Positions 7,589-16,121 are shown, counted from the stretch's first letter. The stretch is DNA of 37,437 nucleotides from an uncultured Oscillospiraceae bacterium (GCA_900549825.1 URQB01000020.1:1-37437); one strand, 5' to 3'. The notes: generated by a model not told the origin, from the letters alone. Numbers and translations: made by a program.

Positions 7589-9466
7589 CTATCGGGCGGG
7601 ACGCGCCATCCCGGCAAACTGGCTGTTATAAAGCTCCGCATAGAAGCCGCCCTGTTCCAGCAGGCCGTCATGGCGGCCCATCTCGATGATCCGGCCATGG
7701 TTCATAGCCAGGATCAGGTCTGCTGTGCGGATGGTGGAGAGCCGGTGCGCAATGACAAAGCAGGTGCGGTTGTGCATCAGCTCCTGCATTGCTTTCTGAA
7801 TGAGCACCTCTGTGCGGGTATCAACAGAGCTGGTCGCTTCATCGAGGATCAGGATGGCGGGATCGGCAAGAATTGCGCGCGCAATTGTTAAAAGCTGCCG
7901 CTGCCCCTGCGAAAGATTGACACCCTCCTCCTCCAGCACGGTATCATATCCGTCGGGCAGTGTGTGGATGAAATGCGTCACGCGCGCCATGTGCGCTGCC
8001 GCTTCCACCTCCTCTCGCGTTGCACCAGGCCGCCCATAGGCAATGTTATCATAGATCGTCCCTTCAAACAGCCATGTATCCTGCAGCACCATGCCGAACA
8101 GATGCCGCAGGTTTTCCCGGGATAGCTCCCGAATATCGGTGCCGTCGACTGTAATCCGCCCGCCATCCACATCGTAAAAACGCATCAAAAGGTTGACCAG
8201 CGTCGTCTTTCCCGCCCCGGTCGGGCCAACGATGGCAACGAGCTGCCCGGGTTTCGCCTCCAGGTTCAAATCCCGGATCAGCGGCTTTTCAGGCAGATAC
8301 TGAAAAGCCACGTGCTCAAAACGCACCTCGCCACGTGCTGCCTCAATCGTATGGACCGCCTGCTCCGGCACCTCCTCTTCTTCGTCGAGCAGCCGGAATA
8401 CGCGCTCCGCCGACGCGAGGGAAGATTGGATATTGTTTGCGATATTGCCCAGATCCGCGATCGGCTGCGTAAACATCTTGGAATACATGATAAAAGAGGT
8501 TACGTCCCCAAGTGAAATGCGGCCGGACAGGACATAGCTTCCTCCTGCCACACAGATCATGACATAGCTGATATTATTGATAAAGCCCAAAAGCGGCATG
8601 ATCGTGCCGGAGATAAATTGCGCCTTGCGGCTGACGCGGTACAGCTCGTCGTTGATCTCGTCGAATTCCTCAATGGCGTTCTGCTCGTGGCCAAACACCT
8701 TGACGATGTTGTGGCCCGTGTACATCTCCTCGATGTGGCCGTTCAATTCGCCCATATGATCCCACTGGCGGCGGAAATAGCGCCGGGAGTAGCGGGAGAT
8801 CACGAATGTGACGATCAGGCAGGCCGGGAGTATGGAGATCGCGATCAGCGTCATGCGCCAGCTCACGTAAAACATCATCCCGAGCACAGAGAAAAGCATC
8901 ACCGTGGAGGACAAAATCTGCGTCAGGTTATTTTGCAGCGTATTGCTGACATTATCGATATCATTCATGATGCGGCTGAGGATATCGCCCTTGGAGTGGC
9001 CGTCAAAATAGCGCAGCGGCATGCGGGAAAGCTTTTCGTTTACCTGCTCACGCATCGCGCAGACCACCTTCTGCGTCACACCCGCCATCGTATACGCCTG
9101 CACATAGCTGAATACGGCGCTCATCCCGAACAGGCCCGCAAGCTTCAGGAGGATCCGGCCGATTTCGTCAAAATCCATCGCGCCGCCCGCAAGCTTTACC
9201 TCCACCTGAGTCTGGATCGCATCGACTGCGTCACCCAGCAGCATGGGGCCAAACACGGTGACAAAGGTGCTGAGCATCGCCGTGACCAGCACAAGCAGCA
9301 CGGCAGGCCAGAAGGGCCTCAGCAGCGCCAGCAGGCGCAGGGCCGTCCCGCGCATATCGCGCGGCCGCTCATTGGGCGGGCGGCGGTTTCTGCTGCGGTT
9401 ATAATCCTTTGCCCGCAGATTCCGCTTGGAATCCTTCCCCTGTCCGGAGGAGTGTCTATTGCTCAT
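7589..9466 (-). CDS. ABC exporter half-transporter, canonical-ATPase subunit
   Basis: A 625-residue fusion of a six-helix type IV exporter domain (~45-330) and an ATPase domain (~380-620), probably one half of a heterodimeric multidrug-type pump. The motifs are Walker A GPTGAGKT (414-421), signature LSQGQ (518-522, with Gln instead of the usual Gly), Walker B ILILDEATSSVD with catalytic Glu (538-549), and switch IAHRLST (~575). The N-terminal 40 residues are very basic and low-complexity. The start overlaps the stop of the upstream ABC gene by four bases (ATGA), a translational-coupling arrangement. Together with its partner it forms one canonical and one degenerate ATP site, as in TM287/288 and BmrCD. 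The substrate is unknown. Confidence 0.93.
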   Translation of the reverse strand: MSNRHSSGQGKDSKRNLRAKDYNRSRNRRPPNERPRDMRGTALRLLALLRPFWPAVLLVLVTAMLSTFVTVFGPMLLGDAVDAIQTQVEVKLAGGAMDFDEIGRILLKLAGLFGMSAVFSYVQAYTMAGVTQKVVCAMREQVNEKLSRMPLRYFDGHSKGDILSRIMNDIDNVSNTLQNNLTQILSSTVMLFSVLGMMFYVSWRMTLIAISILPACLIVTFVISRYSRRYFRRQWDHMGELNGHIEEMYTGHNIVKVFGHEQNAIEEFDEINDELYRVSRKAQFISGTIMPLLGFINNISYVMICVAGGSYVLSGRISLGDVTSFIMYSKMFTQPIADLGNIANNIQSSLASAERVFRLLDEEEEVPEQAVHTIEAARGEVRFEHVAFQYLPEKPLIRDLNLEAKPGQLVAIVGPTGAGKTTLVNLLMRFYDVDGGRITVDGTDIRELSRENLRHLFGMVLQDTWLFEGTIYDNIAYGRPGATREEVEAAAHMARVTHFIHTLPDGYDTVLEEEGVNLSQGQRQLLTIARAILADPAILILDEATSSVDTRTEVLIQKAMQELMHNRTCFVIAHRLSTIRTADLILAMNHGRIIEMGRHDGLLEQGGFYAELYNSQFAGMARPAR

Positions 9467-11220
9467 GATACCTCCTCCTTCGCCAGCTGGGATTCTACAA
9501 TTTCCTGATAGACTCTGCAGGATGCAAGCAGTTCCCGATGCGTGCCGATCCCGGCTACCTTTCCCTCGTCAAGCACGATGATCCGGTCGGCATCCAGAAT
9601 TGTGCCCACGCGCTGAGCGACGATGATGAGATTTGCCGCTTTAAAATGCTTCCGAATCGCAGCCCGCAGACGCGCATCCGTGCGGAAATCGAGGGCGGAA
9701 AAGCTATCGTCGAAGATATAAAACTCCGCGGGACGGATCAGCGCCCGCGCAATCGCAAGGCGCTGCTTTTGCCCGCCGGAAAGATTGGTTCCGCTCTGAG
9801 AGACCATATCGTAAAGCCCGTTGGGCAGCTTTTCCACAAAGGAACGCGCCTGCGCAATCGCAAGCGTATCGAGCATCTCCTCCTGCGTTGCATCCTCTTT
9901 ACCGTAGCGCAGATTCTCCGCCACGGTCCCGCTGAACAAAAACGCCTTCTGCGGCACGATGCCGATTTTCCGGTGCAGAACCTCCTGCTCCAGATCGCGG
10001 ACATCCACGCCGTCCACAAGTACACGTCCCCCTGTTACATCGTAAAAACGGGGGATGAGATTGACCAGTGTCGATTTGCCGCAGCCGGTGCCGCCGATGA
10101 TCGCAGTCACTTCACCCGCGCGCGCTTCAAAGCTGACATGGCTGAGCACGGGCTCCTGTGCGCCGGGGTAGGAAAAGGAGACATCCTCGAAGACGAGCTG
10201 CCCGATCTCCTCCCTCGCGGGCGCCTTGGGTGACTGCGGCTCCAGTATCATCGGCTCAAGGTCGAGCACTTCAGCGATCCTGCGCGCCGAAATCGCCGCG
10301 CGCGGCACCATGATGAAGAGGGAAACCGCCATCACAAGGGCAAAAATAATCATCAGCAGATAGAGCACAAACGCCTGCAGATTGCCAACTGTGCCGGCGA
10401 TCTGCGCTGCCTGCGTCGCGGGATCGAAGGAATCCACCTGACGGCTGCCGACCCAGACGAGCGTGATGATCGTCCCATAGAGCAGCATCATAGCAATTGG
10501 AATCAGCGCGGCAAACATCCGGTTGATCCGCAGCGCCGTACCCGTCAGCTCGTGATTTGCATCCCCGAAGCGTCCGTCCTCGTAATCTGAACGGTTGAAT
10601 GCACGGATCACACGGATGCCGCTCAATTTTTCCCGTACGATCTGGTTGAGGCGGTCTGTCTTCTTCTGCATCACATCAAACATCGGCATGACCTTTTTGA
10701 CAATCACAAGCGCGATCGCCACAATAACAGGCAGCAAAAGGAAAATGATCATGCTCAGCCGCTTATTCATGATAAACGACATGATGATCCCGCCGATCAT
10801 CATCAACGGCGCGCTGATCACATTACGCAGAACCATAAGCACCATATCCTGAATTTGACGGATATCGTTGGTCGATCGCGTGATGAGGGACGGCGCCCCG
10901 ATCTTGTCGATGTCGCTCTGAGAAAGGCTCTCCACCTTGTAAAACACGGCTTTTCGCAGCTCGCGCCCAAAGCCGGTGGAGGCTTTGCTCGAGCATGCGC
11001 TCGCCAGAATGCTCACCAGAACGCCCACAGCGGAAATGACCAGCATCATGCTGCCGACGCGCCATATGTAGCTGAGCTCGCCGCGCGCAATCCCCTCATT
11101 GATGATATCCGCCATCATAGACGGCAGGATCAGCTGCGCCAGGGAATGCAGCAGAACCAGACATACCGTCAGGATAGCCGCTGTACGGTAGGGCTTGAGA
11201 TATTTGAGCACCTTGCGCAA
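9463..11220 (-). CDS. ABC exporter half-transporter, degenerate-site subunit
   Basis: A 585-residue half-exporter with an N-terminal membrane domain (~10-310) and an ATPase domain (~340-580). Walker A is GGTGCGKST (~376-384) and the signature is a standard LSGGQ. Walker B reads FYIFDDSFSALD, with Asp where the catalytic Glu should be, and the switch reads IVAQRVGT, with Gln for the catalytic His. Those two changes mark the non-hydrolysing site of heterodimeric exporters, so this subunit pairs with the gene that follows. The start is a TTG at 11220 because AAGGAGG lies eight bases upstream and the family N-terminus (RKVLKYLKPYR) begins there. An ATG further up would sit on the predicted transcription start. 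A PadR gene lies just upstream, a common controller of such pumps. Confidence 0.92.
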   Translation of the reverse strand: MRKVLKYLKPYRTAAILTVCLVLLHSLAQLILPSMMADIINEGIARGELSYIWRVGSMMLVISAVGVLVSILASACSSKASTGFGRELRKAVFYKVESLSQSDIDKIGAPSLITRSTNDIRQIQDMVLMVLRNVISAPLMMIGGIIMSFIMNKRLSMIIFLLLPVIVAIALVIVKKVMPMFDVMQKKTDRLNQIVREKLSGIRVIRAFNRSDYEDGRFGDANHELTGTALRINRMFAALIPIAMMLLYGTIITLVWVGSRQVDSFDPATQAAQIAGTVGNLQAFVLYLLMIIFALVMAVSLFIMVPRAAISARRIAEVLDLEPMILEPQSPKAPAREEIGQLVFEDVSFSYPGAQEPVLSHVSFEARAGEVTAIIGGTGCGKSTLVNLIPRFYDVTGGRVLVDGVDVRDLEQEVLHRKIGIVPQKAFLFSGTVAENLRYGKEDATQEEMLDTLAIAQARSFVEKLPNGLYDMVSQSGTNLSGGQKQRLAIARALIRPAEFYIFDDSFSALDFRTDARLRAAIRKHFKAANLIIVAQRVGTILDADRIIVLDEGKVAGIGTHRELLASCRVYQEIVESQLAKEEVS

Positions 11221-11304
11221 GCAGTTGTCCTCCTTTATATTCAATGGGAAACGCCGGATCAACCGCGGGGATTCCGGCTTTTTTTGTGTGTTTCTTTCTC
11301 CCAT

Positions 11305-11333
11305 AGTATACCAACTTCTTTTTCGGAATTCAA
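11305..11333 (-). promoter_or_regulatory. Sigma A-type promoter of the ABC exporter operon
   Basis: On the minus strand TTGAAT (11328-11333), a 17-base spacer and TATACT (11305-11310). It lies between the terminator of the PadR transcript and the TTG start of the first ABC gene, so the pump is transcribed separately from padR. I see no clear PadR-type ATGT/ACAT palindrome over it. Confidence 0.62.
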
Positions 11334-11373
11334 TCATAAAGACATATGAAAATAAGGTTCAATCCAATGAAAT

Positions 11374-11430
11374 CACACAAAAAAACCGGCTCTTTCCGCG
11401 GCATGGTCAGCCAACGGAAAAAACCGGTTT
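11374..11430 (-). terminator. Rho-independent terminator after the PadR gene
   Basis: On the minus strand AAACCGGTTTTTTCCG pairs with CGGAAAGAGCCGGTTT (16 bp, two G-U pairs) around a 14-base loop. The final TTT of the stem continues into TTTT, giving a run of seven T. It lies 22 bases past the PadR stop and separates padR from the ABC operon. Confidence 0.85.
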
Positions 11431-11451
11431 CGCTTTCATGGGCTTTACACG

Positions 11452-11919
11452 TTAATGGGTGCCCCGTGGACGGGCCTCATGGATTTTCCGCGGGCCTGTC
11501 CCCAGTGCGGCAAGGCAGCGTATGAAGCCCGCATGGGTATCCTCATATGCTTGCATGAGCGCTTTGAGATGCGCGCGTCCGCTTGGCATAATCTGATAAT
11601 AAACACGAAGCTGCCGCTTTCCAGCATTCGTCTGGTAGTCGCTGATGTACCCCTGATTCATCATCCGATAGAGCGCGGGGTATATCGATCCCTCAGGAAT
11701 CAGAAAGCGTCCCCCGCTCCCCGCTTTTACGGCTCGGGTGATCTCGTAGCTGTAGCTGTCGCTCTGGCAGAGGCGGGAGAGGATCAGGATTTCGACGAGC
11801 GGTTTTCTGAAATTGTCCCTAGTTTTTTCAACGGCTGCTTCCTCTGGGATCGGGTCAGGGATTTTTCCTGTTCTGAAATGGGTCACGACTTCCTGCATTT
11901 TCTCTTTTAACACTTTCAT
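11452..11919 (-). CDS. PadR family transcriptional regulator
   Basis: A cytoplasmic winged-helix repressor. The PadR N-terminal domain is recognisable at ~38-115: KPLVEILILSRLCQSDSYSYEI, then FLIPEGSIYPALYRMMNQGYISDY and KRQLRVYYQIMPSGRAHL. The ~37-residue N-terminal extension and the Arg/Gly/His-rich tail are not conserved parts of the family. The ATG at 11919 lies only three bases after AAGGAG; a GTG two codons later has nine-base spacing and may be the real start. It is the last gene of a small minus-strand unit with its own terminator, and it sits next to an ABC exporter operon it may control, as PadR/LmrR proteins often do. The inducer is unknown. Confidence 0.9.
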   Translation of the reverse strand: MKVLKEKMQEVVTHFRTGKIPDPIPEEAAVEKTRDNFRKPLVEILILSRLCQSDSYSYEITRAVKAGSGGRFLIPEGSIYPALYRMMNQGYISDYQTNAGKRQLRVYYQIMPSGRAHLKALMQAYEDTHAGFIRCLAALGTGPRKIHEARPRGTH

Positions 11920-11961
11920 CGGCTCCTTTTTATTGATTTGAATCGGATGAGACGGAAATCT

Positions 11962-12207
11962 TCATCCAAAATCATGGCGATTTCCCCCTCCACTTCCAAT
12001 ATGTTCAAGAGCGCATATGATTTCCTCTATTTTCATAAAGCACTCCGGGTCTTCCAGATCGTCGTCTTCAATAATTTCCTTGATTCTTTTCAGGGTTTGG
12101 TAGCTTCTCATTTCAACAAGTGACGTTGCACTGTTCGTCAGATTTGGGAACTCGATTCGAATTTCTTCACGGGACAGGATATCGGCTAAAATTTGTTGAT
12201 ATAGGTT
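11962..12207 (-). CDS. Conserved small protein of Clostridia, function unknown
   Basis: About 81 residues, acidic and helical. The core SYQTLKRIKEIIEDDDLEDPECFMKIEEI and the ending GGNRHDFG match a small protein type I recognise from accessory regions of Clostridia, usually near regulators, with no known function. The GTG at 12207 is preferred because GAGGTG lies six bases upstream; an earlier in-frame GTG (12219) is part of that ribosome site. It is followed by padR after 42 bases and is probably co-transcribed with it. Confidence 0.75.
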   Translation of the reverse strand, partial: NLYQQILADILSREEIRIEFPNLTNSATSLVEMRSYQTLKRIKEIIEDDDLEDPECFMKIEEIICALEHIGSGGGNRHDFG

Positions 12208-12229
12208 CACTTGATTCACCTCAAAATTC

Positions 12230-12385
12230 TTACAGCGCTCTAGAATGACACCCTGTTTGTAAATCTGCTTTGATATATGCTATTTTTATGGTGATTTCAT
12301 CTCCCTCTCTTGTAATTTTACCAAGCCGGAATCCATACAAACAGTTGATTCTGATTTCCAGATGCTTTTTACTATTACGCTTCAA
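12230..12385 (-). CDS. Possible 51-residue protein at the head of the padR unit
   Basis: A TTG-initiated frame of 51 residues, rich in Lys and Ile (KRNSKKHLEIRINCLYGF, then EGDEITIKIAYIKADLQTG, ending CHSRAL). The amino-acid pattern looks like a real beta-rich polypeptide rather than noise, and it ends 22 bases before the next gene. No proper ribosome site precedes the TTG, so it might be the remaining C-terminal part of an older gene. An in-frame stop lies three codons upstream. No family recognised. Confidence 0.4.
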   Translation of the reverse strand: MKRNSKKHLEIRINCLYGFRLGKITREGDEITIKIAYIKADLQTGCHSRAL

Positions 12386-12405
12386 AAAATATCAACAATG
12401 TCTCT

Positions 12406-12430
12406 TAACTAGAGCAAAATGCTCTAGTTA
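12406..12430. promoter_or_regulatory. Perfect palindrome, probable operator between padR unit and XRE gene
   Basis: TAACTAGAGCA-AAA-TGCTCTAGTTA: two perfect 11-base arms around a 3-base centre. It lies about 7 bases downstream of the minus-strand -10 element at 12438-12443, so a bound protein would block that promoter. It is also about 95 bases ahead of the divergent XRE gene, whose product is the likeliest ligand; PadR is the alternative. Confidence 0.55.
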
Positions 12431-12437
12431 TATCTCC

Positions 12438-12465
12438 ATAATACCATAATATATATTAATATCAA
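12438..12465 (-). promoter_or_regulatory. Candidate promoter of the small-gene/padR unit
   Basis: On the minus strand TTGATA (12460-12465), a 16-base spacer and TATTAT (12438-12443) in a very AT-rich setting. The palindrome at 12406-12430 covers the predicted transcription start. Confidence 0.5.
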
Positions 12466-12524
12466 TAGAAAAGGGCAAAATTCTTTATAGTGAGGTATTA
12501 TGCTCTTCTCTATTGAGGTGTTAC

Positions 12525-12794
12525 ATGAGGAATATGTTTATTATTCAGGGGAACATATGCGGCGATCGTGTCCGACTTGGACGTGCAATGCACAAACCGC
12601 CCCTCACACAAGATGGACTCGCAGAAAAAATACAGTTTTTGGGTGCTACGGATATGACGAGAAAAATAATCTCTAAAATTGAAACAGGAGAACGGCATGT
12701 GATCGACGCCGAGCTTAGAATCATTGCACAGGCGTTGGGTGTCAGTATGGAATGGTTAGTCGGAGATACCGAGAACCCGAAACGGATAGAGTAA
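12525..12794 (+). CDS. XRE-family helix-turn-helix regulator
   Basis: An 89-residue DNA-binding protein made almost entirely of one Cro/CI-type domain: RLGRAMHKPPLTQDGLAEKIQ, then KIISKIETGERHVIDAELRIIAQALGVSMEWLVGD. The ATG at 12525 is chosen because TGAGGTG lies just upstream; a TTG four codons earlier is part of that site. It is divergent from the padR unit and shares the intergenic palindrome, so it probably regulates that unit or itself. Base composition here is more AT-rich than the housekeeping genes. Confidence 0.85.
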   Translation: MRNMFIIQGNICGDRVRLGRAMHKPPLTQDGLAEKIQFLGATDMTRKIISKIETGERHVIDAELRIIAQALGVSMEWLVGDTENPKRIE

Positions 12795-12888
12795 AAATAA
12801 AAGACTTGCCTGAAACGCGGATAAACATATTGGAAGTAATCGGCTCTGAAAACTGCAAGATTTTTTTAACTTTTTGGTGTCCGGTTAA

Positions 12889-13041
12889 GCAACAACTTTC
12901 TCTCAAGTGAACAACTATATCACAGATATGAAAAGGGGAATTCCGGTATGGGCAGTTATCAAGTTAGCCCATTACTACGGAACCAGTACAGACTATATAT
13001 TAGGCCTTACAAATAATCCGAAGCCCTATTCTTCGAAATAG
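12889..13041 (+). pseudogene. C-terminal remnant of a second XRE regulator
   Basis: An open stretch with no start codon and a TAA immediately before it. It reads SQVNNYITDMKRGIPVWAVI and then LAHYYGTSTDYILGLTNNP before a TAG. That is the second half of a Cro/CI helix-turn-helix domain with the typical S-x-DY-LLGLT ending. The first half is missing. It lies 95 bases after the intact XRE gene and suggests a duplicated or recombined regulator region. The rest of 13042-13218 holds only the terminator below. Confidence 0.6.
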
Positions 13042-13135
13042 CCTATATCAATATTGCATTGAGGACATTTTGGAATACCGTGAGTCCTCCTCCCCTGAAA
13101 AATAAAGAGCCTTCCCGCAACTTGTATCAAAACAT

Positions 13136-13186
13136 AAAACCGGCGCTTCCAACGGCTCAAAAGCCATGGAAAGCGCCGGTTTTTAT
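13136..13186 (-). terminator. Terminator of the radical-SAM operon
   Basis: AAAACCGGCGCTT (13137-13149, with ATA before it) pairs with AAGCGCCGGTTTT (13171-13183). On the minus strand the stem runs into TTTTATGTTTTG, 33 bases beyond the TIGR03936 stop. The plus strand also ends in TTTTTAT, so it can act in both directions. Confidence 0.75.
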
Positions 13187-13218
13187 GTATGGTTGCCTTG
13201 GGAGACGGGCTGAAACAC

Positions 13219-13893
13219 CTATTCAAACGGCTCCATCTCCTTTGTTAGCAGTGCCATCCGGGTGATCTCCCGCCCCGCAGCCCGCACGCCGGACTTTTCC
13301 TCCAGCGCGTCGAGCAGCAGGGTTGGGCTGATATTCGTCTGATTTCCTGCCGGGAGGAGCACTTTCAGAAGCACCGAATTTCCCCTCCGCTCCATGGAGC
13401 ATCCGGCGATCGCCGGCAGCAGATCGACTTCCTTCATCACTTTTTTATGGCCGGATTTGCCGGGCTTGAGCGCGATGAGGCTGTCCCCGGCCAGCGCCGC
13501 GCCCGTCCCCTGAAGAAATTCCGCTGCCTGCTCCGGCGTATCAAGGGCGAGCATGATGCGGTAATCCGCAAAGGCGATTTCCGCAGGCTGCATGACCGGC
13601 TCCCGTACGGCGAGAATCCGCAGGCCCTCCGGCATCACGGCGCGCATCCGCTTCTCGATCTGAGCATTCGCCATCTCCCCCTCGATGCGGACATCCATCG
13701 ATTCGCATTGGCTTGAAAAGCCCAGAGAGAGCGGCAGAGCAAACATCATATAGGGGTGCGGGTTGAACCCTTCCGTATACCACAGCGGCAGCCCCGCGCG
13801 GCGCACGGCGCGCGACATGCAGCGGACGATATCGAGATGCGAGATATATTTCGCCTGCCCTTCCTTTGCAAACCAGACTCTAACGCAGCGCAT
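13219..13893 (-). CDS. TIGR03936 family protein (DUF2344), radical-SAM associated
   Basis: A 224-residue protein of the DUF2344 family, which is found beside or fused to B12-binding radical-SAM proteins; its biochemical role is not established. Recognisable features are the N-terminal block FAKEGQAKYISHLDIVRCMSRA, then GLPLWYTEGFNPHPYMMFALPL-SLGF, which are the family's most conserved parts. The ATG at 13893 has GGAGG eight bases upstream and is chosen over the ATG at 13908. It overlaps the end of the upstream radical-SAM gene by 14 bases, indicating translational coupling. Confidence 0.9.
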   Translation of the reverse strand: MRCVRVWFAKEGQAKYISHLDIVRCMSRAVRRAGLPLWYTEGFNPHPYMMFALPLSLGFSSQCESMDVRIEGEMANAQIEKRMRAVMPEGLRILAVREPVMQPAEIAFADYRIMLALDTPEQAAEFLQGTGAALAGDSLIALKPGKSGHKKVMKEVDLLPAIAGCSMERRGNSVLLKVLLPAGNQTNISPTLLLDALEEKSGVRAAGREITRMALLTKEMEPFE

Positions 13894-15724
13894 CGCATTT
13901 GCCTCCATTCAAGCGGTTCGTCCCGCAGCCAGCGCACTTCTCGCGGCAGTTCGGCGTGGTCTCGCTCCTGTGCGCCTTCTCGTTCTCGCGGATCAGGAAT
14001 TCCTTGCGAATGCCGTAATCCATATGGTCCCACGGAAGCACCTCTTCAAACGAACGGCGGCGGCTGGTGTAAAACAGAGGATCGATCCCGCACTCCCGGA
14101 AGGCCTCCTCCCAGAGATCAAAGCGGAACTGATCGTCCCAGCTGTCGAATTTGCAGCCCTTGCGCCATGCACATTCGAGCACTTTGCCGAGCCTTCTGTC
14201 CCCGCGCGCAAACACGCCCTCCAGGAAGCTCGTCTGCACGTCATGGCAGCTGACCTTGATCTTGCGGGAGGTCACGCTTGCCTTCAGATGATGCTGTTTT
14301 TCATAGAGCATATCGATCGTATCCTGCGGCTCCCACTGGAAGGGCGTAAAGGGCTTTGGCACAAAGGAGGCGACGCTGATGCTCACCTGCACGCCCTTGC
14401 CCTTCGGCTTATCGGGATTCTGATAATAGGCGTCCACCACCCGCTGGGCAAGCTGCGCAATGCCCGCCACATCGTCGAGCGTCTCCGTGGGAAGGCCGAG
14501 CATGAAATAGAGCTTGACCGCCGTCCAGCCGCCCGCAAAGGCGCTGCGCACGGTGCGCATCACCTCGTCCTCCGTCACGTTTTTATTGATCGCGTCGCGC
14601 AGCCGTTGGGTACCCGCCTCCGGCGCGAAGGTAAGACCGCTGCGGCGTACCTTCCGGATCTGCTCCATGAGCTCAGGGGAAAAATTGTCAACCCGCAGAG
14701 ACGGCAGCGAAACATTGATCCTGTCGTCCAGCGTCCATTCAAACAGGCCGTTGAGTAGGCCCTGCAGCCCCGTATAGTCGCTCGTGCTCAAAGAGCACAG
14801 CGAGATTTCATCATAACCGCTTGACTCGCAAAGCGTTTTACAATCCCGGTTGACCGTGTCCGGCTTTTTCTCCCGGATCGGGCGGTAGAGGAAACCCGCC
14901 TGGCAGAAGCGGCAGCCACGGATACAGCCGCGAAAAATCTCGCTGGTGACGCGGTCGTGAACCACCTCGATGAAGGGCACCACAAATTTTTCCGGATAAA
15001 ACACCTGATCCAGATCGGAGATAATCCGCTTGGTCACCTTTTCCGGCGCGCCTCCGCGCGGTGTAATCGCTTTCACCGTGCCGTCCTCATGATAATCGAC
15101 GGTATAAAGGGAGGGAACATAAACGCCCGGAATCTGCGCCGCGGCCTTGAGGAAGGCTTCCTTTTCCGCGCCCTTCGCTTTATATTCCCGGAAGATGTCT
15201 AAAAGATCGTTCATGACTTCTTCGCCTTCGCCGGGCAGGCAGATATCGACAAACTCCGCGAACGGCTCAGCATTGCATACGCACGGCCCGCCCGCGATCA
15301 CCAGAGGAGTGAGTGATTTTCTCTCTTCCGCGCGCACCGGGATCCCGGCCAGATCGAGCATATTGAGCAGATTGGTATAGCTGAGCTCATACTGCATGGT
15401 AAAGCCTATGATATCGAATTCCGTCAGTGGATCGCCGCTTTCCAGCGCATAAAGCGGCACATGATGCTCCCGCATGAGCGCTTCCATATCGGTCCACGGC
15501 GCGAACACCCGCTCGCACCACGCGTCTTCCCGTGCGTTGATGAGGCTGTATAAAATTTTGATTCCCAGATGGGACATGCCGATTTCGTAGGTATCCGGGA
15601 AGCAAAAGGCGAAGCGGATGTCCACATCCTCTTTCTTTTTTACGACGGAGTTTAACTCACCGCCCGTGTAACGGCCCGGCTTCTGGACGAGGGACAACAG
15701 TTGTTCGGCCTGTTTGGAAAGCAT
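13880..15724 (-). CDS. TIGR03960 family B12-binding-domain radical-SAM protein
   Basis: A 614-residue cytoplasmic iron-sulfur enzyme. The N-terminal half (~30-180) resembles a cobalamin-binding fold but lacks a clear DXHXXG motif. The radical-SAM core starts near 260, with the cluster ligands in GCIRGCRFCQAGF (Cys267, Cys271, Cys274, CX3CX2C). The C-terminal part has ECAWRKGCKFDSWDDQF and the ending EKCAGCGTNRLNGGKCDA, a cysteine-rich segment that may bind another metal. The substrate of this family is unknown; in many Clostridia it precedes TIGR03936 and genes for ribonuclease G and ribosomal proteins, but those are not in this window. The start ATG has AGGAG 11 bases upstream. Confidence 0.93.
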   Translation of the reverse strand: MLSKQAEQLLSLVQKPGRYTGGELNSVVKKKEDVDIRFAFCFPDTYEIGMSHLGIKILYSLINAREDAWCERVFAPWTDMEALMREHHVPLYALESGDPLTEFDIIGFTMQYELSYTNLLNMLDLAGIPVRAEERKSLTPLVIAGGPCVCNAEPFAEFVDICLPGEGEEVMNDLLDIFREYKAKGAEKEAFLKAAAQIPGVYVPSLYTVDYHEDGTVKAITPRGGAPEKVTKRIISDLDQVFYPEKFVVPFIEVVHDRVTSEIFRGCIRGCRFCQAGFLYRPIREKKPDTVNRDCKTLCESSGYDEISLCSLSTSDYTGLQGLLNGLFEWTLDDRINVSLPSLRVDNFSPELMEQIRKVRRSGLTFAPEAGTQRLRDAINKNVTEDEVMRTVRSAFAGGWTAVKLYFMLGLPTETLDDVAGIAQLAQRVVDAYYQNPDKPKGKGVQVSISVASFVPKPFTPFQWEPQDTIDMLYEKQHHLKASVTSRKIKVSCHDVQTSFLEGVFARGDRRLGKVLECAWRKGCKFDSWDDQFRFDLWEEAFRECGIDPLFYTSRRRSFEEVLPWDHMDYGIRKEFLIRENEKAHRSETTPNCREKCAGCGTNRLNGGKCDALR

Positions 15725-15830
15725 ATGTATTCATTCTCCTGATCATCATTAATTTTTTGAAACGAACCTTATGAAAGCCTGATCCGCAAAAGAGTCACTG
15801 CCTGTTTCCAAGCATAGAAGATATAATTTT

Positions 15831-15859
15831 ATTATACCAAAGCGGTAAAGGAAGCGCAA
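15831..15859 (-). promoter_or_regulatory. Candidate promoter of the radical-SAM operon
   Basis: On the minus strand TTGCGC (15854-15859), a 17-base spacer and TATAAT (15831-15836), about 105 bases before the TIGR03960 start. The -10 element is perfect and the -35 is poor. The 690-base region 15725-16415 otherwise contains the leader and promoter described next and no convincing gene. Confidence 0.5.
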
Positions 15860-16121
15860 ATCTATCTTTTTGTTCCGCAGATTTGCTCTCAGGCCATTTT
15901 ACAGGATTTTCGGCCATAAGCATCCTGCCCAGGCAGACGGATTTGATCTTCTCCCTGGAGGGAGGCGAGGAGATGAACACATAAAAATATAGGGCGCAAA
16001 AATTACGACTGCCCATTTCCCCGATATAATTGGTTAATATTACAGCTAAACATTATACATATTATTATATTTTATTATAGTCATATAATAAATAATTTGG
16101 TAAAAAATATCTCTTTAACTG

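Noticed and set aside
15795..16016. Minus-strand 73-codon frame upstream of the radical-SAM gene
   Set aside because: It contains the -10 hexamer of the radical-SAM promoter, has no ribosome site, and its composition is not protein-like.
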